Source: Pseudorhizobium endolithicum
Lineage (GTDB): Bacteria > Pseudomonadota > Alphaproteobacteria > Rhizobiales > Rhizobiaceae
Length of the DNA: 64,000 nucleotides
Reading direction: 5' to 3'
Assembly (NCBI RefSeq): GCF_902153245.2
Contig: NZ_CABFWF030000013.1
Location: forward strand, 140,836-204,835
Part shown: one piece after another, positions 7,839-15,492 of the stretch
Layout of the letters: each line of letters starts with the position of its first letter
Numbering within the stretch: position 1 is the stretch's first letter
The notes under the pieces: model-generated
The model's database searches: none
Told to the model about the DNA's origin: nothing
The model's input: only the letters and a program-made list of their open reading frames with translations
Translations under genes and position numbers: made by a program

Positions 7839-8951
7839 CTACTCCGCTGCGTGCAGTGTTTTGTGGGGTGAGCGCAGCCCGGCGTAGATCTTCGCCATCG
7901 CCTGCGTCTGTGCCTCGACCGTGAACTGCAACGACCGCTCGTAGGCCTTGACGGCCAGCGCCGCCCGCAGGTCCGAATCCTCAGCCAGTTGGTTGATCGC
8001 CGCCGCGAAGAGCACGGGATCGCGCGGATCGGCGAAATACGCGCAGCCCTCCCAGATCTCCCGATAGGTGGGAATGTCAGAGAGTACGAGGGCCGCGCCC
8101 GCTCGGGCTGCTTCCAGCGGGGCCAAGCCGAATGGCTCATAGAGTGATGGGGAGGCGACGATCTTTGCCTCGTGCATCAAGCTCATGGTCTGCCCATGCG
8201 AGAGCTCTCCCCTGTGGAGGGCATGATGAATTGGCCGGCTTTGGCCGTTCGGCCCTTCGGTGGCACCCGCCATCAGCACCGGCCAACGGACGGAGCGCGC
8301 CGCCTCGTCGAGAACTGTCCCGTTCTTGCCGTCGTCCCACCAGCGACCGGCCGCAAAGACCACGTCCCGTTTCCCGGTGAGGATATTTTCGAGCCGGCTT
8401 CCGTTATGCACCACGTGCAACCGAGGAACCGGGCCATAGGCCTTTTCCAACATTGCAGCGTGGCTGAAGCTTGGGGATACCACCGCGTCCGAGTGGTCGA
8501 AGCCGGACCGGTTGAGCTCCTGCTGCCACTGCCAGTCTGTCGGTACGGGCGTGCCGCGAACCCCCGCGAACCAGGTGACGACACAGGAATGCGAGACGGT
8601 GACCACCGGAATGTCCGTCGCGATATTCGCAGCCTGCGACGGAAGATTGAGGTGAAGAAGGTCCACCCTCTCCTGCCGTCCCAGTTCGGCCAGCATCTCC
8701 GGAACCGCCGTCAACTGGCTCTTGTTGCGGGCAAGCCAGTCCAGCGGCGCGTCGAGAAGAATCAGTCGGCCGATACGCTCTGCCTCCTCCCTCTTGTCCT
8801 CCGTCGGCCCGGGACCGAGGCAGACGAACAGCGTCTCAGCCCCCAGGTCTCGAAGTCCTGCCGCGAGATCCATCGCGTAGCGCCAGACGCCACCGATGGA
8901 GTCGACCGTCATGAGGAGCCGCATCCCGTTCAAGGAGAGCACTTGCTGCAT
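7839..8951 (-). CDS. GT4-family glycosyltransferase
   Basis: This 370-residue retaining GT-B glycosyltransferase has an N-terminal acceptor domain with SIGGVWRYAMDLAAGL at residues 18-33, where starch-synthase-like GT4 enzymes carry their glycine loop. The donor domain holds SLYEPFGLAPLEAARAG, the classical EX7E-type motif. The chosen start (8951) overlaps the upstream stop as TGATG; a second ATG nine codons later is possible. There is no membrane segment. It differs from the CgeB-like trio, so the pathway has at least two transferase classes. It could start the chain or add a backbone sugar. The sequence does not say which. Confidence 0.85.
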   Translation of the reverse strand: MQQVLSLNGMRLLMTVDSIGGVWRYAMDLAAGLRDLGAETLFVCLGPGPTEDKREEAERIGRLILLDAPLDWLARNKSQLTAVPEMLAELGRQERVDLLHLNLPSQAANIATDIPVVTVSHSCVVTWFAGVRGTPVPTDWQWQQELNRSGFDHSDAVVSPSFSHAAMLEKAYGPVPRLHVVHNGSRLENILTGKRDVVFAAGRWWDDGKNGTVLDEAARSVRWPVLMAGATEGPNGQSRPIHHALHRGELSHGQTMSLMHEAKIVASPSLYEPFGLAPLEAARAGAALVLSDIPTYREIWEGCAYFADPRDPVLFAAAINQLAEDSDLRAALAVKAYERSLQFTVEAQTQAMAKIYAGLRSPHKTLHAAE

Positions 8952-10993
8952 CACGCCGTGATCCTCTTCGGTTCGCGAAGGATCGGACGTCCACCGAAGC
9001 GATGCTCCACGAGCCATTCCGCCAGATGCCGGATGCCGCCCCGCCAGCGGACCCTCGCCTGCCAGCCGAGCTCGCTTTCCAGCTTCCGCGTATCGGCCAC
9101 GAAGAAATACTGGTCGCCCGCACGCCACGGCCCGAAGGAGGTCTGCAGCGGCCGGCCGGTCAGCTTCTCGATCTCGCGCAGCACGCCGAGAATGCTCACC
9201 GAATTATGCGGTCCTCCGCCGAGGTTGAAGACATTGCCTTTCACCTGATCGATCGAGGCGAGCGTCGCGCGATAAGCCGCCACTGCGTCGTCCACGTGGA
9301 GAATGTCGCGCACCTGCTTGCCGTCGCCGTAGATGGAGATCGGCTCGCCGGCGAGCGCGCGGATGAGGAAGTGCGCGACCCAGCCCTGGTCCTCGGTACC
9401 GAACTGACGCGGCCCGTAGATGCAGCTCATGCGGAGAACTGCGCTCGGAATGCCGAAGGACTTGGCATAGTCCAGGACATACTGATCCGCGACGCCTTTC
9501 GAGCAGCCATAGGGCGTGCAGAAGGACAGCGGACGCTGCTCGTCTATCCCGTGCGCGCGGATCGCCTCATCCGCCGGAATGTACCGGTCGTCGAGCTCAA
9601 GCATCTTGATGTCTTCAAGCGCGCCGTAAACCTTGTTGGTGCTGGCGAAGATGACCGGCGCCTTCCTGCCCGCCTTCCGGACCGCCTCGAGCACGTTGAT
9701 CGTACCCCGGGCATTGGCCTCGAAATCATCGATCGGATGGGAAAGACTTGTGGTGACTGCTGTCTGTGCGGCGAGATGAAAGACCGCCTTGGCCTCGGTG
9801 AAGGCCGCCTCAATCCCTCGCATGTCGCGGATGTCGGCGAGGAAGGGATGGACCCGGTCGCCATGGCGCTCCCGCAGCCAGGCGAGGTTCTGGTCGACGC
9901 CGGGGCGCCCGAGGTTGTCTAGGATGACGACGTCCTCGCCCTCGCCCAGGAAGCTGTCGGCAAGATTGGAGCCGATGAAGCCGCTGCCACCGGTGATGAC
10001 GACGGGCGCTGCGCCGTTTGCAATACGCGGCGCCGGAAACTCCGTGACCTCCCGGACACGGCCCACCCCGCCTTCCGTCAGCAGGCGGGCGAGAAGCTTC
10101 GGCTGTCCGTCATGGGTAATGGCGCCAAGGTGGTAGTGGCGCGGATCGAACCAAAGGCCTTCCTGCACCGCAACGTTCGGGGGTACGTCGGCCCATGAAT
10201 ACCAGTAGAGCCTGTCCGCGGGCACGTCGAGCGCCTTCGAGAAGCGGCGCACCTGCTCCATCTCGTCGTTCCGCCAGGTGGAATAGCCGGTCTCGGTTAC
10301 CCAGATCTCGGCGTGCGGATTGTGGCGGTCGAGGATCCTGCGCATTTCGCCGAGATGCATGTCCCAGCCGCCCCAGCTCCCTTCTTCGCTGTCCCACGTG
10401 CCCGGGAAGCCATGGAACCCGACCGCGTCGACGACCCCGAGCACCCCCCGCTCCCCCATCAGGTTGAGCCAGAAGGGATCGAAAGGACAAGGACCGCCGA
10501 GAACCGGCTTGAAGCCCCGGTGCTTTGTCCAGTATGCGGCTCCCCCGACCATCTCGCAGAACAGCTGGAAATCGCCGTCTTCCCGCCAGTCCCAGTCGAG
10601 AAGGTTGTTCGGCTCGTTCCACAGTTCGACGTGGCGGAAATGCTTTCCGTAGCGGGTCAGGACATGGTCGATGAAATCGGCATAGGACTTGAGGTCCTTC
10701 GGAGCACCCGATGACCGGCCGGTCCGCGACATGGAGGGCGGCGTGTAGTGAACGCAAGGCAGAAGATCGATCTGCGCGCCGATCCGCGGGATCAGCCAGT
10801 CGAACCATTCCTCGCCCCCTGGGGCAAGGTATTCCGCCCAGGAAAGATGGGTTCGGAGATACGAAGCGCCGGTGGCGATGATGCCCGGCAGCATCTCCTC
10901 CGTCCGTTCGTATTCACCGGGCCGAAACCACTCGACGAAGCCGAACCGCTTCGACCCGACACCGCTGCTGGCCGAAGATCCGCCGGTCGTCAT
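8951..10993 (-). CDS. Fusion of clan-A glycoside hydrolase and NAD-dependent sugar epimerase
   Basis: This 680-residue protein has two enzyme domains. Residues about 15-315 form a TIM-barrel glycosidase resembling GH39/beta-xylosidase-like enzymes, with the acid/base in ELWNEPN (E127) and a nucleophile candidate in WVTETGYS (E234). From about residue 330 a complete extended SDR begins (GGSGFIGSNL 335-344, catalytic YGCSK with Y495/K499). Its YGPRQFGTEDQGW segment is close to CDP-paratose/tyvelose 2-epimerases. No signal peptide is present, so the glycosidase would act in the cytoplasm. The start at 10993 overlaps the upstream stop as ATGA. Coupling a glycosidase to a sugar-nucleotide epimerase in one chain is unusual. 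Both active sites look intact. Confidence 0.88.
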   Translation of the reverse strand: MTTGGSSASSGVGSKRFGFVEWFRPGEYERTEEMLPGIIATGASYLRTHLSWAEYLAPGGEEWFDWLIPRIGAQIDLLPCVHYTPPSMSRTGRSSGAPKDLKSYADFIDHVLTRYGKHFRHVELWNEPNNLLDWDWREDGDFQLFCEMVGGAAYWTKHRGFKPVLGGPCPFDPFWLNLMGERGVLGVVDAVGFHGFPGTWDSEEGSWGGWDMHLGEMRRILDRHNPHAEIWVTETGYSTWRNDEMEQVRRFSKALDVPADRLYWYSWADVPPNVAVQEGLWFDPRHYHLGAITHDGQPKLLARLLTEGGVGRVREVTEFPAPRIANGAAPVVITGGSGFIGSNLADSFLGEGEDVVILDNLGRPGVDQNLAWLRERHGDRVHPFLADIRDMRGIEAAFTEAKAVFHLAAQTAVTTSLSHPIDDFEANARGTINVLEAVRKAGRKAPVIFASTNKVYGALEDIKMLELDDRYIPADEAIRAHGIDEQRPLSFCTPYGCSKGVADQYVLDYAKSFGIPSAVLRMSCIYGPRQFGTEDQGWVAHFLIRALAGEPISIYGDGKQVRDILHVDDAVAAYRATLASIDQVKGNVFNLGGGPHNSVSILGVLREIEKLTGRPLQTSFGPWRAGDQYFFVADTRKLESELGWQARVRWRGGIRHLAEWLVEHRFGGRPILREPKRITA

Positions 10994-12096
10994 GATACGA
11001 GACCCCGCTCTTCCAGCTGCCGCCGCATCTCTGCGCCACGATCGACGGCACCGGTGCTGCGAACCCATTCGACAAACGGCCCGAGCGAGTTTTCCAGCTT
11101 GTATTGCGGCTTGAAGCCGAGCAGATCGCGCGCCTTGGAAATATCCGCGAAGCAGTTTCGGATGTCGCCGGAGCGCGCCTTGTGCATGATCTCTGGCTTG
11201 ATTTCCGGTACGCCCATGGCCGCCGCAAGAAGCGTCGCCACCTCTTCTACCGTATAGGCTTGGCCGCTGCCGACGTTGATTACGTGACCATTGGCGCTAG
11301 GCTGCTCGAGCGCCAGCCGGAGGGCGCGGGCCACATCGCGGACGTGGACGAAGTCGCGGCGCTGCTGGCCATCCTCGAAGATGGTCGGCGGCTGGCCGTT
11401 GGCGAGGCGGGAGGCGAAGTTGGCCAGCACGCCGGTATAGGGATTCGAAAGCGCCTGCCCCGCTCCGAAGACGTTGAAGAGGCGCAGGGCCACGGCTTCC
11501 ACGCCGTATGCCTCGCCGAAGATCAGTACCTGCTTTTCCTGCGCATACTTGGTCAGTGCATAGATGGAGGCGAGATCCACCGGCTTGTTCTCGTCGGTGG
11601 CGATGGGGGTGAGGGTTTCGCCGTTTGGCCCTTGCGGCTCCCAGCGGCCTTGCCGAACCTGATCGGCCTTGCGGCGAATGAAACCCAGCGTCTCGCCGCT
11701 GTCCGTCGCATACAGTCCTTCTCCGTAGACGCTCATGGACGAGGCGACGACGATGCGGCGGATCGGAAGGCCGATCATTGCCTCCAGAAGCACCGCCGTG
11801 CCCAAGTCGTTACCGCCGACATAGCGTGCAATCTCGTACATAGACTGGCCGACACCCACCTCGGCCGCGAGGTGGATCACCCCTTCTACGCCTTGCAGCG
11901 CCCGCACTACCGCATCCTTGTCGCGCACGTCCGAGCGGATCACTTCGGCCTGTTCCGGCACCTCCGCTTCAGCGTCGCCATGAACCTGATCGATCATGGC
12001 GTCGAGGATGCGGACCTGATAGCCCGCGGCAAGAAGCTCTTCCGCCACGTGCCGCCCGATAAAGCCACACCCGCCTGTCAGTAGGATTGTCGACAT
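10990..12096 (-). CDS. NAD-dependent sugar-nucleotide epimerase/dehydratase (extended SDR)
   Basis: This 368-residue extended SDR has GGCGFIGRHV at residues 8-17, SSMSVYGEG near 120, a catalytic YALTK, and a C-terminal substrate lobe with RRDFVHVRDVARA. It belongs with UDP-glucose 4-epimerase-like enzymes, but the exact reaction is not diagnostic. An insertion rich in basic residues follows VYGEG. The start at 12096 is chosen over an in-frame upstream extension because the SDR motif then lies at the normal distance, and an AGAGTGAG site precedes it. It is the first gene of the eight-gene operon, about 35 nt downstream of the expected start of the EcfG-type promoter. Confidence 0.83.
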   Translation of the reverse strand: MSTILLTGGCGFIGRHVAEELLAAGYQVRILDAMIDQVHGDAEAEVPEQAEVIRSDVRDKDAVVRALQGVEGVIHLAAEVGVGQSMYEIARYVGGNDLGTAVLLEAMIGLPIRRIVVASSMSVYGEGLYATDSGETLGFIRRKADQVRQGRWEPQGPNGETLTPIATDENKPVDLASIYALTKYAQEKQVLIFGEAYGVEAVALRLFNVFGAGQALSNPYTGVLANFASRLANGQPPTIFEDGQQRRDFVHVRDVARALRLALEQPSANGHVINVGSGQAYTVEEVATLLAAAMGVPEIKPEIMHKARSGDIRNCFADISKARDLLGFKPQYKLENSLGPFVEWVRSTGAVDRGAEMRRQLEERGLVS

Positions 12097-12138
12097 ATGC
12101 TCACTCTTGGCTGGAACAAAATTGCGGTTTGCGATGTG

Positions 12139-12163
12139 AACCCGTCGCGCTACGAAAAGTTCC
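12139..12163 (-). promoter_or_regulatory. EcfG/RpoE2-type promoter of the glycan operon
   Basis: On the minus strand GGAAC, 17 bases, then GTT matches the general-stress sigma factor consensus of alphaproteobacteria (GGAAC-N18/19-TT in Sinorhizobium RpoE2). Its downstream edge is 42 nt from the first operon ATG at 12096. It diverges from a second such promoter 57 bp away. Confidence 0.65.
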
Positions 12164-12219
12164 TTCTTCAATGACTTCTTTGTCTTCAATGACATCAACC
12201 GAACAGGGCCGCGATGTCC

Positions 12220-12245
12220 GGAACCCTTTGAACTCGATCGGCGTT
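12220..12245 (+). promoter_or_regulatory. EcfG/RpoE2-type promoter of the DUF1003 gene
   Basis: GGAAC, 17 bases, then CGTT is an exact match to the GGAAC-N16/17-CGTT stress promoter consensus and ends 37 nt before the ATG at 12283. A transcription start about 7 nt downstream would leave a normal short leader. Confidence 0.7.
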
Positions 12246-12282
12246 TGAGGGCGTTCTGGATCAGAAAGCAAAGGCGCGGCCA

Positions 12283-12840
12283 ATGGCGTCACCCCAAACC
12301 GAAGAAACCGGCGTCTGCTACAAGGGTAGTGCAGGTCCGCCGATTTCCAATATACTGGACCGGAACATCGACGCCCTCATCAGCAGGAGGGCGCAGGAGG
12401 AAAGAAGCCTCTCTCTGCAACAGAAGGCGGCAAATGCCATCACCGCCTTCGTCGGCAGCATGACTTTCATCTATATCCACGCGGTCCTGTTCGGGCTGTG
12501 GATACTCATCAACGTCGGCTGGCTGCCGATCCTGCCTGCATGGGATCCTTCGCTGGTCGTGCTTGCAATGGCCGCATCGGTGGAGGCGATCTTCATCTCC
12601 ACCTTCGTGCTCATCAGCCAGAACCGGATGGCGGCTGAAGACGACAAGCGTGCGGACCTCAGTCTCCAGATCGCCCTGCTCAACGAGCATGAGACCACGA
12701 AGTTGGTAACCATGGTCTCCGCCATCGCCGAGAAATTGGAGGCCGATCCGCAGGTGGCAACCGAAGAGATCGAGGAAATGCAAAAGTCCGTTTCGCCGGA
12801 AGCCGTCCTCGAAGAGATCGAGCGGCAGAACAGCGACTGA
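12283..12840 (+). CDS. DUF1003 membrane protein
   Basis: This 185-residue inner-membrane protein of the DUF1003 family has two hydrophobic helices, about residues 55-80 (ITAFVGSMTFIYIHAVLFG) and 88-112 (VVLAMAASVEAIFISTFVL), followed by the conserved QNRM segment and an acidic soluble tail predicted to be coiled coil. The N-terminal soluble part ends with RNIDALISRRAQEE. The biochemical function of the family is unknown. The gene has its own stress-type promoter diverging from the glycan operon, so co-induction with it is likely. It might help membrane or envelope adaptation, but nothing in the sequence proves this. Confidence 0.88.
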   Translation: MASPQTEETGVCYKGSAGPPISNILDRNIDALISRRAQEERSLSLQQKAANAITAFVGSMTFIYIHAVLFGLWILINVGWLPILPAWDPSLVVLAMAASVEAIFISTFVLISQNRMAAEDDKRADLSLQIALLNEHETTKLVTMVSAIAEKLEADPQVATEEIEEMQKSVSPEAVLEEIERQNSD

Positions 12841-12862
12841 GCGAGGTTCTTCATCTTCTTCC

Positions 12863-12887
12863 GGAACTCCTGCCGACCGCAGGAGTT
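12863..12887 (+). promoter_or_regulatory. EcfG-like promoter overlapping a perfect hairpin
   Basis: GGAAC-N17-GTT matches the stress promoter pattern 68 nt before the ATG at 12956. The same bases form a 9-bp perfect hairpin, AACTCCTGC/GCAGGAGTT with a five-base loop, which could equally be the DUF1003 terminator, although no T-run follows. Which role is real is open. Confidence 0.4.
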
Positions 12888-12955
12888 GACGCCCGAGGCC
12901 GCCCCTCCGGGATCTGCGCGGCTTCTGAAAATCATGTTGAGGGAGACCCCCGAAG

Positions 12956-13942
12956 ATGAACGTCATGACTGTGTCTGAGACCAGCTTGATGAACGCTGCC
13001 ATCATAACCGGGCCGGGAAAGATGACTGTTGCGGCAGGACCATTACCGCAACCCGGATACGGCCAGGTCAGGATCAAGCTGGAAGGCTGCGGCGTTTGCG
13101 CGTCCAACCTCGCTCCCTGGGCAGGACCGGAATGGATGCAGTTTCCTACGGAGCCGGGCGGGCTCGGCCACGAGGGTTGGGGGCGTATCGACCTGCTGGG
13201 CGAAGGTGTCGAGGGTCTGAAGGTGGGCGACCGTGTCGCCGCCCTCTCCTTCCACGCCTATGCCACCCACGACGTTGCCGATGCCGACAAGGTCGTGCCT
13301 CTGCCTTCCGCACTCGCCGGCATGCCCTTCCCCGGCGAGCCGCTTGGCTGCGCGATGAACATCTTCCGCCGCAGCGAGATCAAGGCCGGGCAAACGGTGG
13401 CGATCATCGGCATCGGTTTCCTTGGCGCGCTGCTGACACAGCTGGCGACTGCCGCAGGCGCGCGGGTGATCGCCATTTCGCGACGTTCCTTCTCGCTTGA
13501 TGTGGCACGACGCATGGGCGCAGCCGAATGTATCCCGATGGAGGATCACTGGCAGATCATCGAAGAGGTGAAGCGGCTGACGGACGGGACGATGTGCGAT
13601 TGCGTCATCGAGGCGGTCGGCAAACAGTGGCCGCTCGATCTCGCCGCAGAACTGACGAAGGAACGCGGGCGTCTGGTCGTTGCCGGCTACCATCAGGACG
13701 GCCCACGCCAGGTCAACATGCAGATGTGGAACTGGCGCGGGCTCGATGTGATCAACGCCCATGAGCGTGATCCTGCAGTATACGTCCGAGGCATACGGGA
13801 GGCCGTCGAAGCGGTTGTGAGCGGCCGCCTCGACCCGTCCTCGCTCTACACCGACCGCTTCCCGCTGGAGCAGCTCGACGACGCGCTGAACAGCACCCGC
13901 GACCGCCCCGAGGGTTTTCTGAAGGCACTGGTGATCTACTGA
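12956..13942 (+). CDS. Medium-chain zinc-type dehydrogenase
   Basis: This 328-residue MDR-family oxidoreductase has the catalytic zinc region GCGVCASN at residues 43-50, GHEGWGRI near 70, and a cysteine in EPLGCAMN near 130 as third ligand. The nucleotide-binding motif is GIGFLGALLTQLA near 150. The four-cysteine structural zinc lobe is missing, as in several sugar- or cyclitol-acting MDR enzymes. It starts at 12956 behind a GAGGGAG site; internal ATGs at 12965 and 12989 are possible. The stop overlaps the next start as TGATG, so it forms a two-gene unit with the Gfo/Idh enzyme. It probably oxidises or reduces a sugar alcohol or keto-sugar. Confidence 0.82.
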   Translation: MNVMTVSETSLMNAAIITGPGKMTVAAGPLPQPGYGQVRIKLEGCGVCASNLAPWAGPEWMQFPTEPGGLGHEGWGRIDLLGEGVEGLKVGDRVAALSFHAYATHDVADADKVVPLPSALAGMPFPGEPLGCAMNIFRRSEIKAGQTVAIIGIGFLGALLTQLATAAGARVIAISRRSFSLDVARRMGAAECIPMEDHWQIIEEVKRLTDGTMCDCVIEAVGKQWPLDLAAELTKERGRLVVAGYHQDGPRQVNMQMWNWRGLDVINAHERDPAVYVRGIREAVEAVVSGRLDPSSLYTDRFPLEQLDDALNSTRDRPEGFLKALVIY

Positions 13943-14970
13943 TGAACGAACTTGTTTCGGAACGTGCATTTTCCGCAGCCACCCGGCCGGCCCGTCTCGG
14001 ATTCCTGGGCGTCGGCTGGATCGGCCGCCACCGCATGGAAGCGATCCTCTCCTCGGGAGCAGGCCAGGCCGTCGCCATCGCTGACGCCTCCAGGGAGATG
14101 GCGGAGGAGGCCAGCAAGCTCGCACCCGATGCTGCCGTTGCTTCCGGCCTGGAGGAGTTGCTCCGCCATGATCTCGACGGCGTCGTGATCGCCACCCCGA
14201 GCGCCCAGCATGCGGAGCAATCGATCCAGGTGCTGGAAGCCGGAAAGGCTGTCTTCTGCCAGAAGCCGCTGGGACGTGATGCAGGCGAGGTGGAGGCGGT
14301 CGTCACGGCCGCCAGGAGGGCAGACCGGCTTCTCGGCGTGGACCTCTCCTACCGTCATACGGGGGGCATGCGGCGGATCCGCCGCCTTATCCAGAACGCC
14401 GAACTCGGGCACATCTATGCCGTCGATCTGGTGTTTCACAACGCCTACGGCCCGGACAAGGACTGGTTCTACGACAAGGCCCGCTCCGGCGGCGGCTGCG
14501 TCATGGATCTCGGCATCCACCTTGCCGACCTCGCTCTGTGGGCCCTGGACTTCCCGCGGATCGATAAGGTCGATTCGCAGCTTTTCCATCAGGGACAGCC
14601 AATTGCGACCACGTCGGATCGGGTGGAGGATTTCGCCACCGTAACGATGCAACTGGAGACGGGGACCGTGGTGCGCCTCACCTGTTCCTGGCGGCTGCAG
14701 GCGGGTTGCGACGCCGTCATCGGTGCAAGTTTCTATGGTACCGACGGCGGGGCCGCGATGCGCAACGTGAACGGCTCGTTCTACGATTTCACCGCCGAGC
14801 GTTTCCGCGGGACCGCACGGGAGGTGCTGGTCGAGCCCCCGGAGGATTGGGGCGGGCGCGCCGCCATCGACTGGGCGCGCAGGCTCGGTGACGGAGCATG
14901 TTTCGACCCGGCCGCCGGCGAATATCTTGCAACGGCGGAGGCTCTCGACCGGATTTATCGCGTGGCGTGA
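13942..14970 (+). CDS. Gfo/Idh/MocA-family oxidoreductase
   Basis: This 342-residue NAD(P)-dependent sugar or cyclitol dehydrogenase has an N-terminal Rossmann fold with GFLGVGWIGRHRM (residues 16-28) and the family motif CQKPLGRD near residue 96, equivalent to EKP. A histidine in GIHLADLALWAL near residue 193 is at the usual catalytic position. The C-terminal beta-sheet domain is complete. Translation is coupled to the preceding MDR dehydrogenase (TGATG). The pair could carry out two redox steps on one sugar, perhaps linked to the adjacent glycan operon. Substrate not identifiable. Confidence 0.85.
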   Translation: MNELVSERAFSAATRPARLGFLGVGWIGRHRMEAILSSGAGQAVAIADASREMAEEASKLAPDAAVASGLEELLRHDLDGVVIATPSAQHAEQSIQVLEAGKAVFCQKPLGRDAGEVEAVVTAARRADRLLGVDLSYRHTGGMRRIRRLIQNAELGHIYAVDLVFHNAYGPDKDWFYDKARSGGGCVMDLGIHLADLALWALDFPRIDKVDSQLFHQGQPIATTSDRVEDFATVTMQLETGTVVRLTCSWRLQAGCDAVIGASFYGTDGGAAMRNVNGSFYDFTAERFRGTAREVLVEPPEDWGGRAAIDWARRLGDGACFDPAAGEYLATAEALDRIYRVA

Positions 14971-15049
14971 TCCGTGACCGCTACGACCCTGGGATTTCGT
15001 GCGCCCCTGAGAAAAATCACTAGATGTGGTGCCGGCGGCAATGGAGGAC

Positions 15050-15074
15050 GGAACCTCTTGAAGGCGAGCGTGTT
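15050..15074 (+). promoter_or_regulatory. EcfG-like promoter of a small membrane protein gene
   Basis: GGAAC-N17-GTT fits the general stress promoter pattern and ends 22 nt before the ATG at 15097. The implied leader is only about 15 nt but still contains the AAGGAG ribosome site. Confidence 0.5.
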
Positions 15075-15096
15075 GTGAGACCCGAAGGAGTCTCGC

Positions 15097-15222
15097 ATGC
15101 GCATTATCTTGGTTGTCATGCTCGCGTCTGTTCTGAGCATTCTGGCATTCAAGTACGTCGACCGCTCGATCGGCGAGTCGGACATCATGGCCTCGCCGAT
15201 GGAAATGTCCGCGCAGAACTAG
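15097..15222 (+). CDS. Very small single-pass membrane protein (41 aa)
   Basis: A 41-codon frame begins at an ATG preceded by AAGGAG at ideal distance. The first 18 residues (MRIILVVMLASVLSILAF) form one hydrophobic helix, followed by a short polar tail ending SAQN. The N-terminus could also be a signal sequence, leaving a tiny exported peptide. It is below the usual size cut-off for gene calls. Support comes from the strong ribosome site and the stress-type promoter directly upstream. No family recognised. It precedes another small membrane protein and an exporter operon on the same strand. Confidence 0.6.
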   Translation: MRIILVVMLASVLSILAFKYVDRSIGESDIMASPMEMSAQN

Positions 15223-15279
15223 TGCGTTCAGCTGTTCGCCTCTGAGTAGTTCTTTCACTGCCGTAGGAGGATTTCTGTC

Positions 15280-15492
15280 ATGAACCGGAACCACATCATC
15301 GCTACATTCGCGGCGGCAATGGCCATCTATGTCGTCGCGGTCTTTCTGTGGCCGTCGGAGATCGACCCATCCACCACCGATGCCGGATTGGACAAAACAG
15401 CCCGTCTGGCGGGATTGGCCGACGAGACGGCCTTCCAACAGGAACGATTCGGCGTGCCGTCGCCGGAACGGGTGGAGACGCGCGTCGAATAG
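15280..15492 (+). CDS. Small membrane-anchored protein (70 aa)
   Basis: This 70-residue protein has an N-terminal membrane helix (about residues 6-24, IIATFAAAMAIYVVAVFLW) and a polar, mostly acidic tail that would face the periplasm or cytoplasm. It starts at an ATG with a strong TAGGAGGA site 9 nt upstream. No family recognised. It lies 57 nt behind the 41-residue membrane protein with no obvious terminator between, so the two may share the stress-type promoter. Role unknown. Confidence 0.6.
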   Translation: MNRNHIIATFAAAMAIYVVAVFLWPSEIDPSTTDAGLDKTARLAGLADETAFQQERFGVPSPERVETRVE

